A model generated the notes under the pieces. It did no database searches, was not told the DNA's origin, and saw nothing but the letters and a program-made list of their open reading frames with translations. From the NCBI RefSeq assembly GCF_001676655.1, contig NZ_LZDB01000002.1, forward strand, positions 248,001 to 312,000: 64,000 nt of DNA. The letters run 5' to 3'. Positions 43,769 through 51,903 of this stretch are shown here, piece by piece. Position numbers and translations under genes: made by a program. Origin of the DNA: Perlucidibaca aquatica. GTDB lineage: Bacteria; Pseudomonadota; Gammaproteobacteria; Pseudomonadales; Moraxellaceae. Every line of letters starts with the position of its first letter. Position 1 is the first letter of the stretch.

Positions 43769-44191
43769 TTACAGGCCCGAGCAAAGGTTTACGATCCAAT
43801 AAGCCACGATAAGCATTTGCGCGATCCACAAGTTGGCACGAATGAAAACCATGGTGGGGCTGGTGCTGATGGCGTGAACTAAGACCTGACCAATGCGAAG
43901 GCCCAGAAATACCATGGCTAAGCCATCCACAATCGCGAGCTGATTGGTGGCATAGGCGGCCAGCACAATGGCGGCGAATACGGGCAGATTTTCAACACAG
44001 TTCAGGTGCGCGTGTTGAAGACGAACAAAGAAGGCAGGATCGCTCCAGGTTTGCGCGCCGCGTGTCCACGCATTGGCAGAGGCTTTGCCGGTTAACACCA
44101 AACCGACACGATAACTCGCATAGCTCAGGGCTAAGAGGGCCGTAAGTGCAGCAAAGCACAAGAGAGCGCAAATGGCGGGGGATAGGGTCAT
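43769..44191 (-). CDS. MAPEG family membrane protein
   Basis: A 140-residue protein with four TM helices, matching the MAPEG domain. Features are a first helix with LCFAALTALLALSYASYRVG, the conserved RLQHAHLNCVENLPVFAAIVL (His/Asn/Glu signature, residues ~56-76), then VFLGLRIGQVLVHAI. Eukaryotic MAPEG proteins conjugate glutathione to lipid mediators. Bacterial members have little known function. Start ATG 44191 is chosen because the upstream option adds a non-family N-terminus. Confidence 0.85.
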   Translation of the reverse strand: MTLSPAICALLCFAALTALLALSYASYRVGLVLTGKASANAWTRGAQTWSDPAFFVRLQHAHLNCVENLPVFAAIVLAAYATNQLAIVDGLAMVFLGLRIGQVLVHAISTSPTMVFIRANLWIAQMLIVAYWIVNLCSGL

Positions 44192-44272
44192 GATTTTTCT
44201 CGTTAAGTAAGTGACAGGAGAAAAGTACACGACTTAAGCCCTGAGTCACAGTCCTACACGGCTTTCAATCGT

Positions 44273-45670
44273 CTACAAAGGCGTTGAGTGACGGGTGTTT
44301 GCCAGAAGCACACGTACACATAGCCCCGGTTTTTCCTGGTGAGCTTGTGCCGGCAATAAGGCAATTTCGCCGCCGTGGAGTTGAACGACGGATTTCACCA
44401 GGCTCAGCCCAAGCCCCAGCCCTGGCGTTTGTCGGGTCGCATCGAGACGAAACAGCCGATCAAACACATTCGCCGTGGCGGAATCAGGAATCCCTGGACC
44501 TTGGTCACTGATTTCAAGCTGCCAATTATTGGCGTTTGGTTTCAGCGATATCGTGACAAGACTCTTTGGCGGGCTGTACTTCAGTGCGTTATCGAGCAAA
44601 TTAATCAGTAACTGAAACAGCAAGTCGCGATGACCGAGACTGATGGCTTGGGTCGGTAGCGAGAACGTGAGGGTTTGTTCGCGGGACTCCGCAAGCGGCT
44701 CCATAAACTCCACCGCATCCACAACCAGAAGACTTAAATCAACGAGGGTGAAGTCCGCTCGAAGCACGCCCGAATCCACACTGGCAATTTTCAGTAGCGC
44801 ATTAAAGGTGACCAAAACCTGATCAACATCCGTCAGGCTCGCCTCAATCAAGGGGACTATGTCAGTGCCTTTATGGGCATCGGCAAGCAGGCTTTCTAGT
44901 CGTGCTCGGTGACGCGTGAGGGGGGATCGTAAGTCGTGAGCAATATTGTCGGTGGCATTACGTACACCGGCGAGTAGTCGGTCAATACGGTCCAGCATGT
45001 CATTGAGGGTATTTGCGAGCTCATCGAACTCATCGCCGGTGTGGCGGATGGGGATTCGATGACGCAAATCACCTTGCATGATGAGACTCGCCGTGTGGCG
45101 AATTTCGCCAATGGGCCTTAATGCCAAGCGCGTGGTATAGCGCCCAGCAAGCCACGAAAGTAGCAGAACGAGCAGCAGACTCCAGGTTGCACCTTGGCGA
45201 ATTTTGCGCTCCACATACGCCATTTCGCGCTCATCAAATCCCACCAGAATGCGATATCCCTGTGGCAGCTGGTGCCACATGACCACCAGGCTGTAGTCGT
45301 CGTGATCGTGGTGGCTGGGCAGCCAAACATATTCGTCTGCAGGTAGCGAATCGTATGGCCAGTGGGTCAGGTTGCCGGCAAGTTTTTGCGCGTTGGCGTC
45401 GGTTAAGAAGTAACTGCGTCTATCTAAGGGGGAGGACTCTTTAAGGCGACTATTAATCAGCGAAGTCACACCGCGTAAGCCATCGAGTTGAAATTCAGCG
45501 TCCAGAATATTGAGTTCGGCACGCACACTTTCTTCAATATGCTGGCGCATGAAGTACTGGCTCAACAGCATCACGCCTGCAGTTAAGACCAGAAAGCAGA
45601 CCAGAATGACGCCTGCATTGGATACCGTAATGCGGGTCGCAGTAGACCAGTTAGGCGTTAGCTTATTCAC
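44273..45670 (-). CDS. Two-component sensor histidine kinase
   Basis: A 465-residue kinase. Start GTG 45670 overlaps the response-regulator stop, while longer frames would read through the regulator gene. Layout: TM1 (about 18-38), periplasmic sensor of ~120 residues with several His-rich stretches (SHHDHDDYSLVVMWH), TM2, then HAMP (about 190-240). The DHp domain has NIAHDLRSPLTRHRARLESLL, and the HATPase domain has LLINLLDNALKYSP, DQGPGIP and GLGLGLSLVKSVVQLHGG. The autophosphorylated His is in AHDLRSPL. The His-rich sensor could bind a metal. It is translationally linked to its regulator. Confidence 0.92.
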   Translation of the reverse strand: MNKLTPNWSTATRITVSNAGVILVCFLVLTAGVMLLSQYFMRQHIEESVRAELNILDAEFQLDGLRGVTSLINSRLKESSPLDRRSYFLTDANAQKLAGNLTHWPYDSLPADEYVWLPSHHDHDDYSLVVMWHQLPQGYRILVGFDEREMAYVERKIRQGATWSLLLVLLLSWLAGRYTTRLALRPIGEIRHTASLIMQGDLRHRIPIRHTGDEFDELANTLNDMLDRIDRLLAGVRNATDNIAHDLRSPLTRHRARLESLLADAHKGTDIVPLIEASLTDVDQVLVTFNALLKIASVDSGVLRADFTLVDLSLLVVDAVEFMEPLAESREQTLTFSLPTQAISLGHRDLLFQLLINLLDNALKYSPPKSLVTISLKPNANNWQLEISDQGPGIPDSATANVFDRLFRLDATRQTPGLGLGLSLVKSVVQLHGGEIALLPAQAHQEKPGLCVRVLLANTRHSTPL

Positions 45671-46334
45671 GAAGGCTATACCCGGCACCCCTAACGGTGT
45701 GAATGAGCGGAGCCCACGGCGCCTTATCAATTTTTGCCCGCAAGCGCGACATATGAACATCAATGACATTCGTTTGGGGGTCAAAATGATAATCCCAGAC
45801 ATTTTCCAAAAGCATGGTGCGCGTAAGCACTTGGCCTGCATGACGCATGAGGTACTCCAAGACGCGATACTCCTGAGGCTTCAAGAGTATCTCTTCGTCG
45901 CCGCGATGGACTTGGCGAGTGAGTCGGTTGAGGCTGAGATTGCCGATGCGGAGCTCATTATTGGCTTCAAACGGTGTTTGGCGGCGAGTAATGACCTCTA
46001 TTCGCGCTAGCAGTTCGCTGAGGGCAAAAGGTTTGACTAAATAATCATCGCCGCCGGCGCGTAAGCCTTTAATGCGTTCATCGACGTGGCTCAGGGCACT
46101 CAGAATTAATACAGGAACGGTCGCGCCGCTACTTCTTAAGGCGGTGAGTACCGTCAGGCCATCCATTTGCGGCAGTAGGCGATCCAGAATAATGGCATCA
46201 AAGGACTCGCCCGTTGCCAGATACAAACCATCGCGACCATTATCGGCGTGTTCGACGACATGACCTGCTTCCGTTAAGCCCTTGCGAAGGTAGCGTGCGA
46301 TTTCAGCATCATCTTCAATTATCAGAATGCGCAT
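45663..46334 (-). CDS. OmpR-family response regulator
   Basis: A 223-residue regulator of the QseB/CusR/PmrA-like subfamily. The receiver domain (1-120) has acidic pocket IIEDDAE, phospho-acceptor D51 (AIILDRLLPQMDG) and Lys at KPFALSELLARIE. The trans_reg_C winged helix (about 127-222) has LKPQEYRVLEYLMRHAGQVLTRTMLLENVWDYHFDPQTNVIDVHMSRLR. Its last codons overlap the kinase start by 8 bases. The target genes are not visible here, and the PaaX/desaturase genes upstream are separate. Confidence 0.94.
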   Translation of the reverse strand: MRILIIEDDAEIARYLRKGLTEAGHVVEHADNGRDGLYLATGESFDAIILDRLLPQMDGLTVLTALRSSGATVPVLILSALSHVDERIKGLRAGGDDYLVKPFALSELLARIEVITRRQTPFEANNELRIGNLSLNRLTRQVHRGDEEILLKPQEYRVLEYLMRHAGQVLTRTMLLENVWDYHFDPQTNVIDVHMSRLRAKIDKAPWAPLIHTVRGAGYSLRE

Positions 46335-46361
46335 GGGGCAGGCCTTGGATGAAAACAGTGA

Positions 46362-47141
46362 TCAGCGAATTGAGGCGTAAAGCGTTTGCCAGATTTGATG
46401 CCCGACTTTATCAAAGGTGCGGACGCTGGCAACAAATGCCAGTCGGGCTTGGCTATCAATAAAGCTATCGGGAAGTAAGGGGTCGAAAACAACATGTCGA
46501 ATGGCTTGGCCACCGAGCAAGAATGACTCACGTGCCGCTGTTTCGGCATCGAGCTCCTGTGCGTGTTGCATCCAGGTTTCTAGCGATTGCTGCCAATAAC
46601 GGTAGTCTGCATTGAGGCGAGTGGTATCCCAAAGGCTTGTGAGCGCGGCTTCGTCGCTCCATTGCTGACTCAAACATAAGCGTGCTTCCGGCTCCAGGCC
46701 GAGCGTGTGCAGGCGCTTTAAGACCGCTTCTGGGCCGCTTTCTAAGTTATTTGGCCGAACATGCAGGCCTTGCTCAAGCTCGCGAAAACCCAACATGGTT
46801 AACGCACGTTCACGACGCTTTAGTGCGGTGCGATTGGTGCGCCCCAGATTAGCAGTGAACACCGTCATCCAGTCGCCATGCCAAGGTCTGAGGCGTTGCT
46901 CGGCGCTACGCCAGGTCGCAACATCGCCCGCTAAATCTAAGGCTTGCGGGCCGAGACGATAATGCCCGCGGCCCGCCGCCTGTACCAAGCCATCTGCAGA
47001 TAAGCGCACCAGCGCTACACGCACCGAGTTCTCGCTGATCGCAAAAATTCCGCAGGCGGTAATGGCTTCACGCACGGACACCTGATGATGGTCACTGGCT
47101 AGCAGCAGATCGAGTATCAGGTGTCGTGCATTGAGTTTCAT
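46362..47141 (-). CDS. PaaX family transcriptional regulator
   Basis: A 259-residue PaaX-like regulator. The N-terminal winged helix (about 5-65) has LILDLLLASDHHQVSVREAITACGIFAISENSVRVALVRLSADGLV. The PaaX central region has the HGDWMTVFTANLGRTNRTALKRRERALTMLGF block, and the family's C-terminal domain extends to the end. The best-known member represses phenylacetate catabolism in response to phenylacetyl-CoA. Here the gene overlaps a fatty acid desaturase by 4 bp and no paa genes are near, so acyl-CoA-type sensing in lipid metabolism is a reasonable inference. Confidence 0.88.
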   Translation of the reverse strand: MKLNARHLILDLLLASDHHQVSVREAITACGIFAISENSVRVALVRLSADGLVQAAGRGHYRLGPQALDLAGDVATWRSAEQRLRPWHGDWMTVFTANLGRTNRTALKRRERALTMLGFRELEQGLHVRPNNLESGPEAVLKRLHTLGLEPEARLCLSQQWSDEAALTSLWDTTRLNADYRYWQQSLETWMQHAQELDAETAARESFLLGGQAIRHVVFDPLLPDSFIDSQARLAFVASVRTFDKVGHQIWQTLYASIR

Positions 47142-48232
47142 GTTGAGCGGGCAGTCTCTGGCGTGGTGAAAAAGCGATTAGCGCGCTTGAGGGCGGCGTA
47201 ATCGTTAAATCGCACACCCATCTCGCGCATCGCATTATGCGCGATCTTGGCATTCCACTGGCGAATGTAGAACGGCTCTTTCACTGCGAAATGGTGAATG
47301 GCGTGCGTGCTGCCGAAATTGAAGCAGAACAGCTGCATCGGGAGCAACCACCAAGGATTCAGCACTTGGCACTGCTGCATGACGTTTTTCGCTTCGACAT
47401 CACCGTAATAGTGCATGTTGGAGCTAATGAAGTGCAGGCAGAAGGTGCGCAGGAAGGAAGGCAGCATGTAAACCACGGCGAAGATATTCAGCCCCGCCAC
47501 GCCCGCTTCAGCCCAGGACGGTAGCGTGATGGCATAGCCCGAGAGGTCTGCACCGAAGCTCACCAGATGCCAGATCACCCACGTGTGAAACAGCGCATAG
47601 TAAATATTGCCGAGTGGGAAATAGGCGCCGACTTGCTCTTTGATCATGGCGCGCACTTCGGCCTTGCTCTTCGGCTTCTGTGACTGAATATAGGCACGTG
47701 TAGCGTTACGCATGGTCATGGGGCGCAGGTAGACGGCGAGCATGTTGTCACCTGTCATGAGCAAACGGCGTAAGCCCCAGCGTTCGCCATTGGTGATGCC
47801 GCGTTCTTCCAAATCGGATTCGGTGCCGGAGAACTTGTGGTGATGCAGATGCAGCTTGCGACGCACAAACGGGCTGACCGTACTGGCTCGGGCAATCCAA
47901 CCCATGAGCAACATGAAGTTGATGACTTTGGGCTGCTTACGGAAATACATGATGTGGATCAGGTCGTGCTCCAGCTCATGAATAAACGACGCAAAAATGG
48001 CGGTGATAGGCACACAGAGCCACCACGGAATAACACCCTGAACATAGAGCGTGCCACTGGCGATCATGCCGAGCAGGGAAACAATCATGATGCCGGCGCC
48101 GATAGCATCCTGATGCCGCAACCAGTGATGGCGTTCGCGAAGCGCGACACCCGCGGCCAGCACGGTATTTTTTATGTGTTCTGATTTTTGCGCATCGGTC
48201 ATGGCCGATGCGTTGGAATGAGATGACGTCAT
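47138..48232 (-). CDS. Fatty acid desaturase (membrane di-iron)
   Basis: A 364-residue membrane-bound desaturase/hydroxylase with three histidine boxes. These are HELEHDLIH (85-93), HLHHH (128-132) and HAIHH in the C-terminal third. It has about four TM helices and no cytochrome b5 domain. It should introduce a double bond (or hydroxyl) into a fatty acyl chain using two iron atoms. It is translationally coupled to the PaaX-like regulator, which probably controls it. A separate AraC gene lies upstream on the same strand, 130 bp away. Confidence 0.9.
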   Translation of the reverse strand: MTSSHSNASAMTDAQKSEHIKNTVLAAGVALRERHHWLRHQDAIGAGIMIVSLLGMIASGTLYVQGVIPWWLCVPITAIFASFIHELEHDLIHIMYFRKQPKVINFMLLMGWIARASTVSPFVRRKLHLHHHKFSGTESDLEERGITNGERWGLRRLLMTGDNMLAVYLRPMTMRNATRAYIQSQKPKSKAEVRAMIKEQVGAYFPLGNIYYALFHTWVIWHLVSFGADLSGYAITLPSWAEAGVAGLNIFAVVYMLPSFLRTFCLHFISSNMHYYGDVEAKNVMQQCQVLNPWWLLPMQLFCFNFGSTHAIHHFAVKEPFYIRQWNAKIAHNAMREMGVRFNDYAALKRANRFFTTPETARST

Positions 48233-48362
48233 GAAGCGATGCCTCGTTGAAAACGACGGACAGGAGAGTCCGACCGCATCAGATTAGGGCTTAGGGTTAG
48301 CCAAGTGTCAGGGGCAGTTGCGCCTAATATCTGTCAAATTAGGCCAACTTTAGGGGGCGGTT

Positions 48363-49385
48363 TTAGCGTGTATCAAAAGGTTGACGACGAAACGCCGAGG
48401 GCGAGCATCCCGTCCATTGACGAAATGCTCGCGTGAAGTTGGCGGGATCTTGATAACCCAAGGCTTGAGCTATTTGAGCTATCGTTGCATCGGGTCGCGC
48501 CAGTAAAGTTTTGGCTTGCTGCTCTCGGGCTTCGTCGAGTAGGCGCTGGTAGGACGTACCTGCTTCCTGTAATCGGCGCTTGAGTGTGCGTTCAGATACA
48601 TGGAGCTTTTCTGCTAGCTCATGCAGGCGGTCATAGCGACCGGTATTTGCGTTCAGCTGAGAGCGAATCTGTGCAACCCAAGGGTCTAATGCTTCTGCCG
48701 CTGCGAGCTCAGCAAGCTCCTGTTCGCATTGGGCGATGGCCAGCTGCGCCGTCGCGGGGTTGGCCGTAGCAATGCGCTGGCGGAGCAATTGCCGTGGAAA
48801 GCGGATTTGCATACTGGGTTGGGCGAAGTGGAATTTGGGCAGGCGATCGCGCCAGGCGGCGTAATGCGGCGGCTCGGGGTAGGGCACGGCAATCTCGCTG
48901 CGCCAATGGGACGGTGTGGGTTGCCCACTGAGCAAGCGGTTAAACAAGCAGCAGAGTTCGACGAGCACAATGTCGCAGGTGAAGCTTTTCAACACCCCAA
49001 GCGGAATGGTTTCGGCCAACTCCACAATGACCCAGTCATCTTCATACTGGATGCGGCTGCGAAATAGCGGTGCGCGTGCCTCAAGGTAGCGTTGACTGAG
49101 CGCAACGGCTTCCTCCAGCGTGCTGCTACTCATTAGGCTGAAGCCAACAAAGCCGTGCTGAGTCAGTTGGCTCCGTAGGCCCAGCTCATAGGCCAAGGCG
49201 GGATCGCCACTGACGCGCAGTGAGTTTGCCAACATGCGACCGTACTGAAACCCCTCGATACGACGATTCTGCAGGCCAAGCTGGGCTTCCGTCAGGTCGG
49301 TACCTGCCAGCACATCGTCAGCCGCATGCCCACGTTCGAGCATGAGAGATAACAAATAGATGGCGTAGCTGGCAGGCAATTGCAT
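48363..49385 (-). CDS. AraC family regulator, OruR/ArgR-like
   Basis: A 340-residue AraC-type regulator. The AraC_N domain occupies about 20-190 (QLTQHGFVGFSLMSSSTLEEAVALSQRYLEARAPLF). The C-terminal HTH_18 domain spans about 240-335 (LHELAEKLHVSERTLKRRLQEAGTSYQRLLDEAREQQAKTLL, then ALGYQDPANFTRAFRQWTGCSPSAFR). This subfamily often sits beside lipid or alkane genes. Upstream of the desaturase on the same strand, it may activate it, but the 130-bp gap leaves room for an independent promoter. Confidence 0.88.
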   Translation of the reverse strand: MQLPASYAIYLLSLMLERGHAADDVLAGTDLTEAQLGLQNRRIEGFQYGRMLANSLRVSGDPALAYELGLRSQLTQHGFVGFSLMSSSTLEEAVALSQRYLEARAPLFRSRIQYEDDWVIVELAETIPLGVLKSFTCDIVLVELCCLFNRLLSGQPTPSHWRSEIAVPYPEPPHYAAWRDRLPKFHFAQPSMQIRFPRQLLRQRIATANPATAQLAIAQCEQELAELAAAEALDPWVAQIRSQLNANTGRYDRLHELAEKLHVSERTLKRRLQEAGTSYQRLLDEAREQQAKTLLARPDATIAQIAQALGYQDPANFTRAFRQWTGCSPSAFRRQPFDTR

Positions 49386-49398
49386 AAGTTAAAAAGCA

Positions 49399-49998
49399 TC
49401 AATGAGGCCAAAGCACCTTCATACGGGCATCGCGGCCACAAGACAAGCGGTAGTACTGATATCGGAAGCTGTTTTTCTTGTAGTAATCCTGGTGATAGTC
49501 CTCCGCCACATAGAATGTGTTCGCGGGCACGATGCGCGTGGCAATCTGCTTCAGACCACGGGCTTTCAGCAGAGCCGCTTTGCTCTGCTCGGCGATGCGC
49601 ATCTGCGCGGCATTGGCCGTAAAAATAGCCGGGCCGTATTGCTCACCACGATCACAGAACTGCCCGCCGGCATCGAGAAAATCATGATGTCGCCAGAAGT
49701 AGTTCACCAATTGCCCATAGCTGATCACGGTGGGGTCGTACTGAACTTCCACAGCCTCCAAATGCCCCGTGGCACCACTGGAGACTTGAGCATAGTTCGG
49801 CTGAGCGACATGCCCGCCGGTATAGCCAGATATAACGGCCTTTACGCCCTTCAGCTTCTCGAAGTCTGATTCGCTGCACCAGAAGCAGCCGCCGGCAAAA
49901 ATAGCTGTTTCCGTCTGGGCTACCGGGGCTGCGGCCGAGGCAGTGCTGGTGGCAAAGGGGAGGACGCAAAGCAGTAATGCCTTCCTGAGCAAATCCAT
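49399..49998 (-). CDS. msrA: Exported peptide-methionine (S)-S-oxide reductase
   Basis: A 199-residue MsrA with signal peptide (LLRKALLLCVLPFATSTASA). The catalytic motif is GCFWC with nucleophilic Cys38 and Cys41, followed by SESDFEKLKGV and YTGGHVAQPNYAQVSSGATGHLEAVEVQYDP. It repairs oxidised methionine in exported proteins. It starts 2 bp after the msrB stop, so both are in one operon. The signal peptide makes it a periplasmic enzyme, unlike cytoplasmic MsrA. Confidence 0.93.
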   Translation of the reverse strand: MDLLRKALLLCVLPFATSTASAAAPVAQTETAIFAGGCFWCSESDFEKLKGVKAVISGYTGGHVAQPNYAQVSSGATGHLEAVEVQYDPTVISYGQLVNYFWRHHDFLDAGGQFCDRGEQYGPAIFTANAAQMRIAEQSKAALLKARGLKQIATRIVPANTFYVAEDYHQDYYKKNSFRYQYYRLSCGRDARMKVLWPH

Positions 49999-50000
49999 GA

Positions 50001-50504
50001 TTAACCTCTCAGAGCGGGCAGCGGCTTGCCTTGCTCAATAAAGCGCAGGGCTAGACCGTTATTGCAATAGCGCAACCCAGTCGGCTTAGGGCCATCTTCG
50101 AAGACATGGCCTTGATGGCCACCACAGCGCGAACAGTGATACTCCACGCGTGTCATAAAGAAGCGGCGATCCTCTCGCTGGCCAATGGACTTCGGCAGCG
50201 CTTGGAAAAAACTGGGCCAGCCTGTGCCACTGTCAAACTTGGCCATACTCTTAAACAGAGGCTGGAAGCAGGCGGCACAGAGGTAAGTGCCCGACGATTT
50301 TTCATAGTTAAGCTGACTGGAAAAACGCGATTCGGTGTTTTCTTCGAACAGCACATCCCAGGCGTCGTCACTGACTTTTTTTCGCCAGAAGACCGGGTCT
50401 TTAATGAAGCCTTTGACTTGATGAGTGGCGACCGTGGTGGCATGGCCAAAGCGCGTCGCTAACAGGGCAACCACTCCGCCCAGCAGTAAATTTCTTCGAT
50501 TCAT
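50001..50504 (-). CDS. msrB: Exported peptide-methionine (R)-S-oxide reductase
   Basis: A 167-residue MsrB. The N-terminus MNRRNLLLGGVVALLATRFGHA is Tat-like (twin Arg before a hydrophobic stretch). Zinc-site cysteines lie at 76/79 (CAAC) and 124/127 (CSRC), the FDSGTGWPSFF motif is intact, and the catalytic Cys147 lies in RYCNNGLALRF. The Asn-Asn after Cys is a small departure from the usual CVNS/CINS. It reduces the R epimer of methionine sulfoxide and partners MsrA in the envelope. Confidence 0.92.
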   Translation of the reverse strand: MNRRNLLLGGVVALLATRFGHATTVATHQVKGFIKDPVFWRKKVSDDAWDVLFEENTESRFSSQLNYEKSSGTYLCAACFQPLFKSMAKFDSGTGWPSFFQALPKSIGQREDRRFFMTRVEYHCSRCGGHQGHVFEDGPKPTGLRYCNNGLALRFIEQGKPLPALRG

Positions 50505-50643
50505 GATGATTTATGCTCGTAATAGCAGGGTGTCATGTTTTAGACGCTAAGACAGCTGAAACGCTACAACGTATTGGGGATATTTTCCTTTGCCCCGAAT
50601 CGGCTACCCTAACGCCCTTTGACGGATCTGTCCCGGAGCTGAG

Positions 50644-51543
50644 ATGAGTGCGTTGCTATTACTGTCGGTTTGTTTGCTCCTCGGTGTGCTCATGCGCCGC
50701 TATGGCAATCCACCGGCGGCGTTGGCTCCCAGCCTAAACTGGTGGGTCGTTCAAATTGCCTTACCAGCGATGGTGCTAGAGCTGATTCCTCGCCTACATC
50801 TTGATCCTAACCTCTGGTATTTGGTGGTCTCGCAGTGGCTGGTTTTTCTTGGCGCGTTTCTGCTTTGCCGCTGGTTGGGCAGACGCCTTGGCTGGTCGAA
50901 TGCCCGGATCGGCGCATTGACCTTGGTGTGTGGCTTGGGCAATACCTCTTTTATGGGCTACCCCTTGCTCGAGGCTTTGCGCGGTCCCGAGCAATTGGCT
51001 CTGGGTGTCGTGGCGGATCAGTTGGGTTGCTTTGTCATGCTCAGCTTGGGCGGTGTTGTGGTTGGTGTAATTTATGCCGGCCAAGCCGCCACACCCGCCG
51101 CTGTGGCTAAGCGAGTATTGCTGTTTCCCGCATTTGTCTGCCTCATCATCGGTCTGTTGGTCGGGCAGTTGGGCGGATGGCCACCCTCCGTGGAAAGTGT
51201 TCTTCACCGTATTGCGCAATCGTTGGCGCCCTTAGCGTTGTTCTCGGTGGGCTTACGCCTAAAGTTGCAACTGGCTCGTCATCAGTGGCTGCCTGTGGGC
51301 GTGGCACTGGGCTGGAAAATGGCATTGGCACCAGTGGTGATGTGGAGCCTGGGTAGTGCTTTGGGTGTCTCGGGTGCCATCTTGAGTGTTGCGGTATTGC
51401 AGGCGGCAATGGCCCCGATGATCTCGGCTGCTATCTTGGCGGAACAATTTAAATTGGAGCCTGACCTAGCCAATGCTGTGCTGGGTATTGGCATTCTATT
51501 GTCGTTGGTGACCGTGCCTTTATGGAGTATGGCGTTACCTTAG
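50644..51543 (+). CDS. AEC family transporter
   Basis: A 299-residue membrane protein with about ten helices in two five-helix halves, typical of the auxin efflux carrier (AEC) family. Motifs are LNWWVVQIALPAMVLELIPRL early, LVCGLGNTSFMGYPLLEALRG in helix 4 and AAMAPMISAAILAEQF near the C-terminus. Bacterial AEC proteins transport malate, malonate or similar anions. The substrate here is not readable. It is a single gene, immediately before the tRNA-Asn where the island is inserted. Confidence 0.9.
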   Translation: MSALLLLSVCLLLGVLMRRYGNPPAALAPSLNWWVVQIALPAMVLELIPRLHLDPNLWYLVVSQWLVFLGAFLLCRWLGRRLGWSNARIGALTLVCGLGNTSFMGYPLLEALRGPEQLALGVVADQLGCFVMLSLGGVVVGVIYAGQAATPAAVAKRVLLFPAFVCLIIGLLVGQLGGWPPSVESVLHRIAQSLAPLALFSVGLRLKLQLARHQWLPVGVALGWKMALAPVVMWSLGSALGVSGAILSVAVLQAAMAPMISAAILAEQFKLEPDLANAVLGIGILLSLVTVPLWSMALP

Positions 51544-51661
51544 GCTCGTCCGTTGTGCGAGAAGCAGGCGGTTTGCCGGTGAGCGGCTTATTTATGAGCA
51601 AACAGTCGCACAGAGGCTTGACCGGAAACGGCCTCATCACTATGATTCGCGTCCTCACCGA

Positions 51662-51737
51662 TCCTCGATAGCTCAGTCGGTAGAGCAACGGACTGTTAAT
51701 CCGTGGGTCACTGGTTCGAGTCCAGTTCGAGGAGCCA
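51662..51737 (+). tRNA. tRNA-Asn (anticodon GTT)
   Basis: A complete 76-nt cloverleaf. The acceptor stem TCCTCGA pairs with TCGAGGA before GCCA. The D-loop is GCTCAGTCGGTAGAGC, the anticodon arm CGGACTGTTAATCCG holds GTT, and the T-arm has GGTTCGAGTCC, with encoded CCA at the 3' end. Its 3' half is the likely integration site of the adjacent integrase (bases ~51718-51737). The downstream attachment copy is not visible in this window. Confidence 0.97.
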
Positions 51738-51784
51738 TATATACGTTTCAACATGCATTAGCATGACCTGAAACGGCCGGATAA

Positions 51785-51806
51785 GCCCGCATTTGCGGGC
51801 TTTTTC
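51785..51806 (+). terminator. Intrinsic terminator after tRNA-Asn
   Basis: GCCCGC and GCGGGC form a 6-bp stem with loop ATTT, followed by TTTTTC. It stops tRNA-Asn transcription before the integrase gene. Confidence 0.8.
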
Positions 51807-51903
51807 GTTTTCAACACGTCTCACCACACCTTGACACACCTCAACCCTTTGGGGGTAAGTTTAGGGGCACGGAATCAGCCGTACCCCATTGAACGAGGTT
51901 GTC

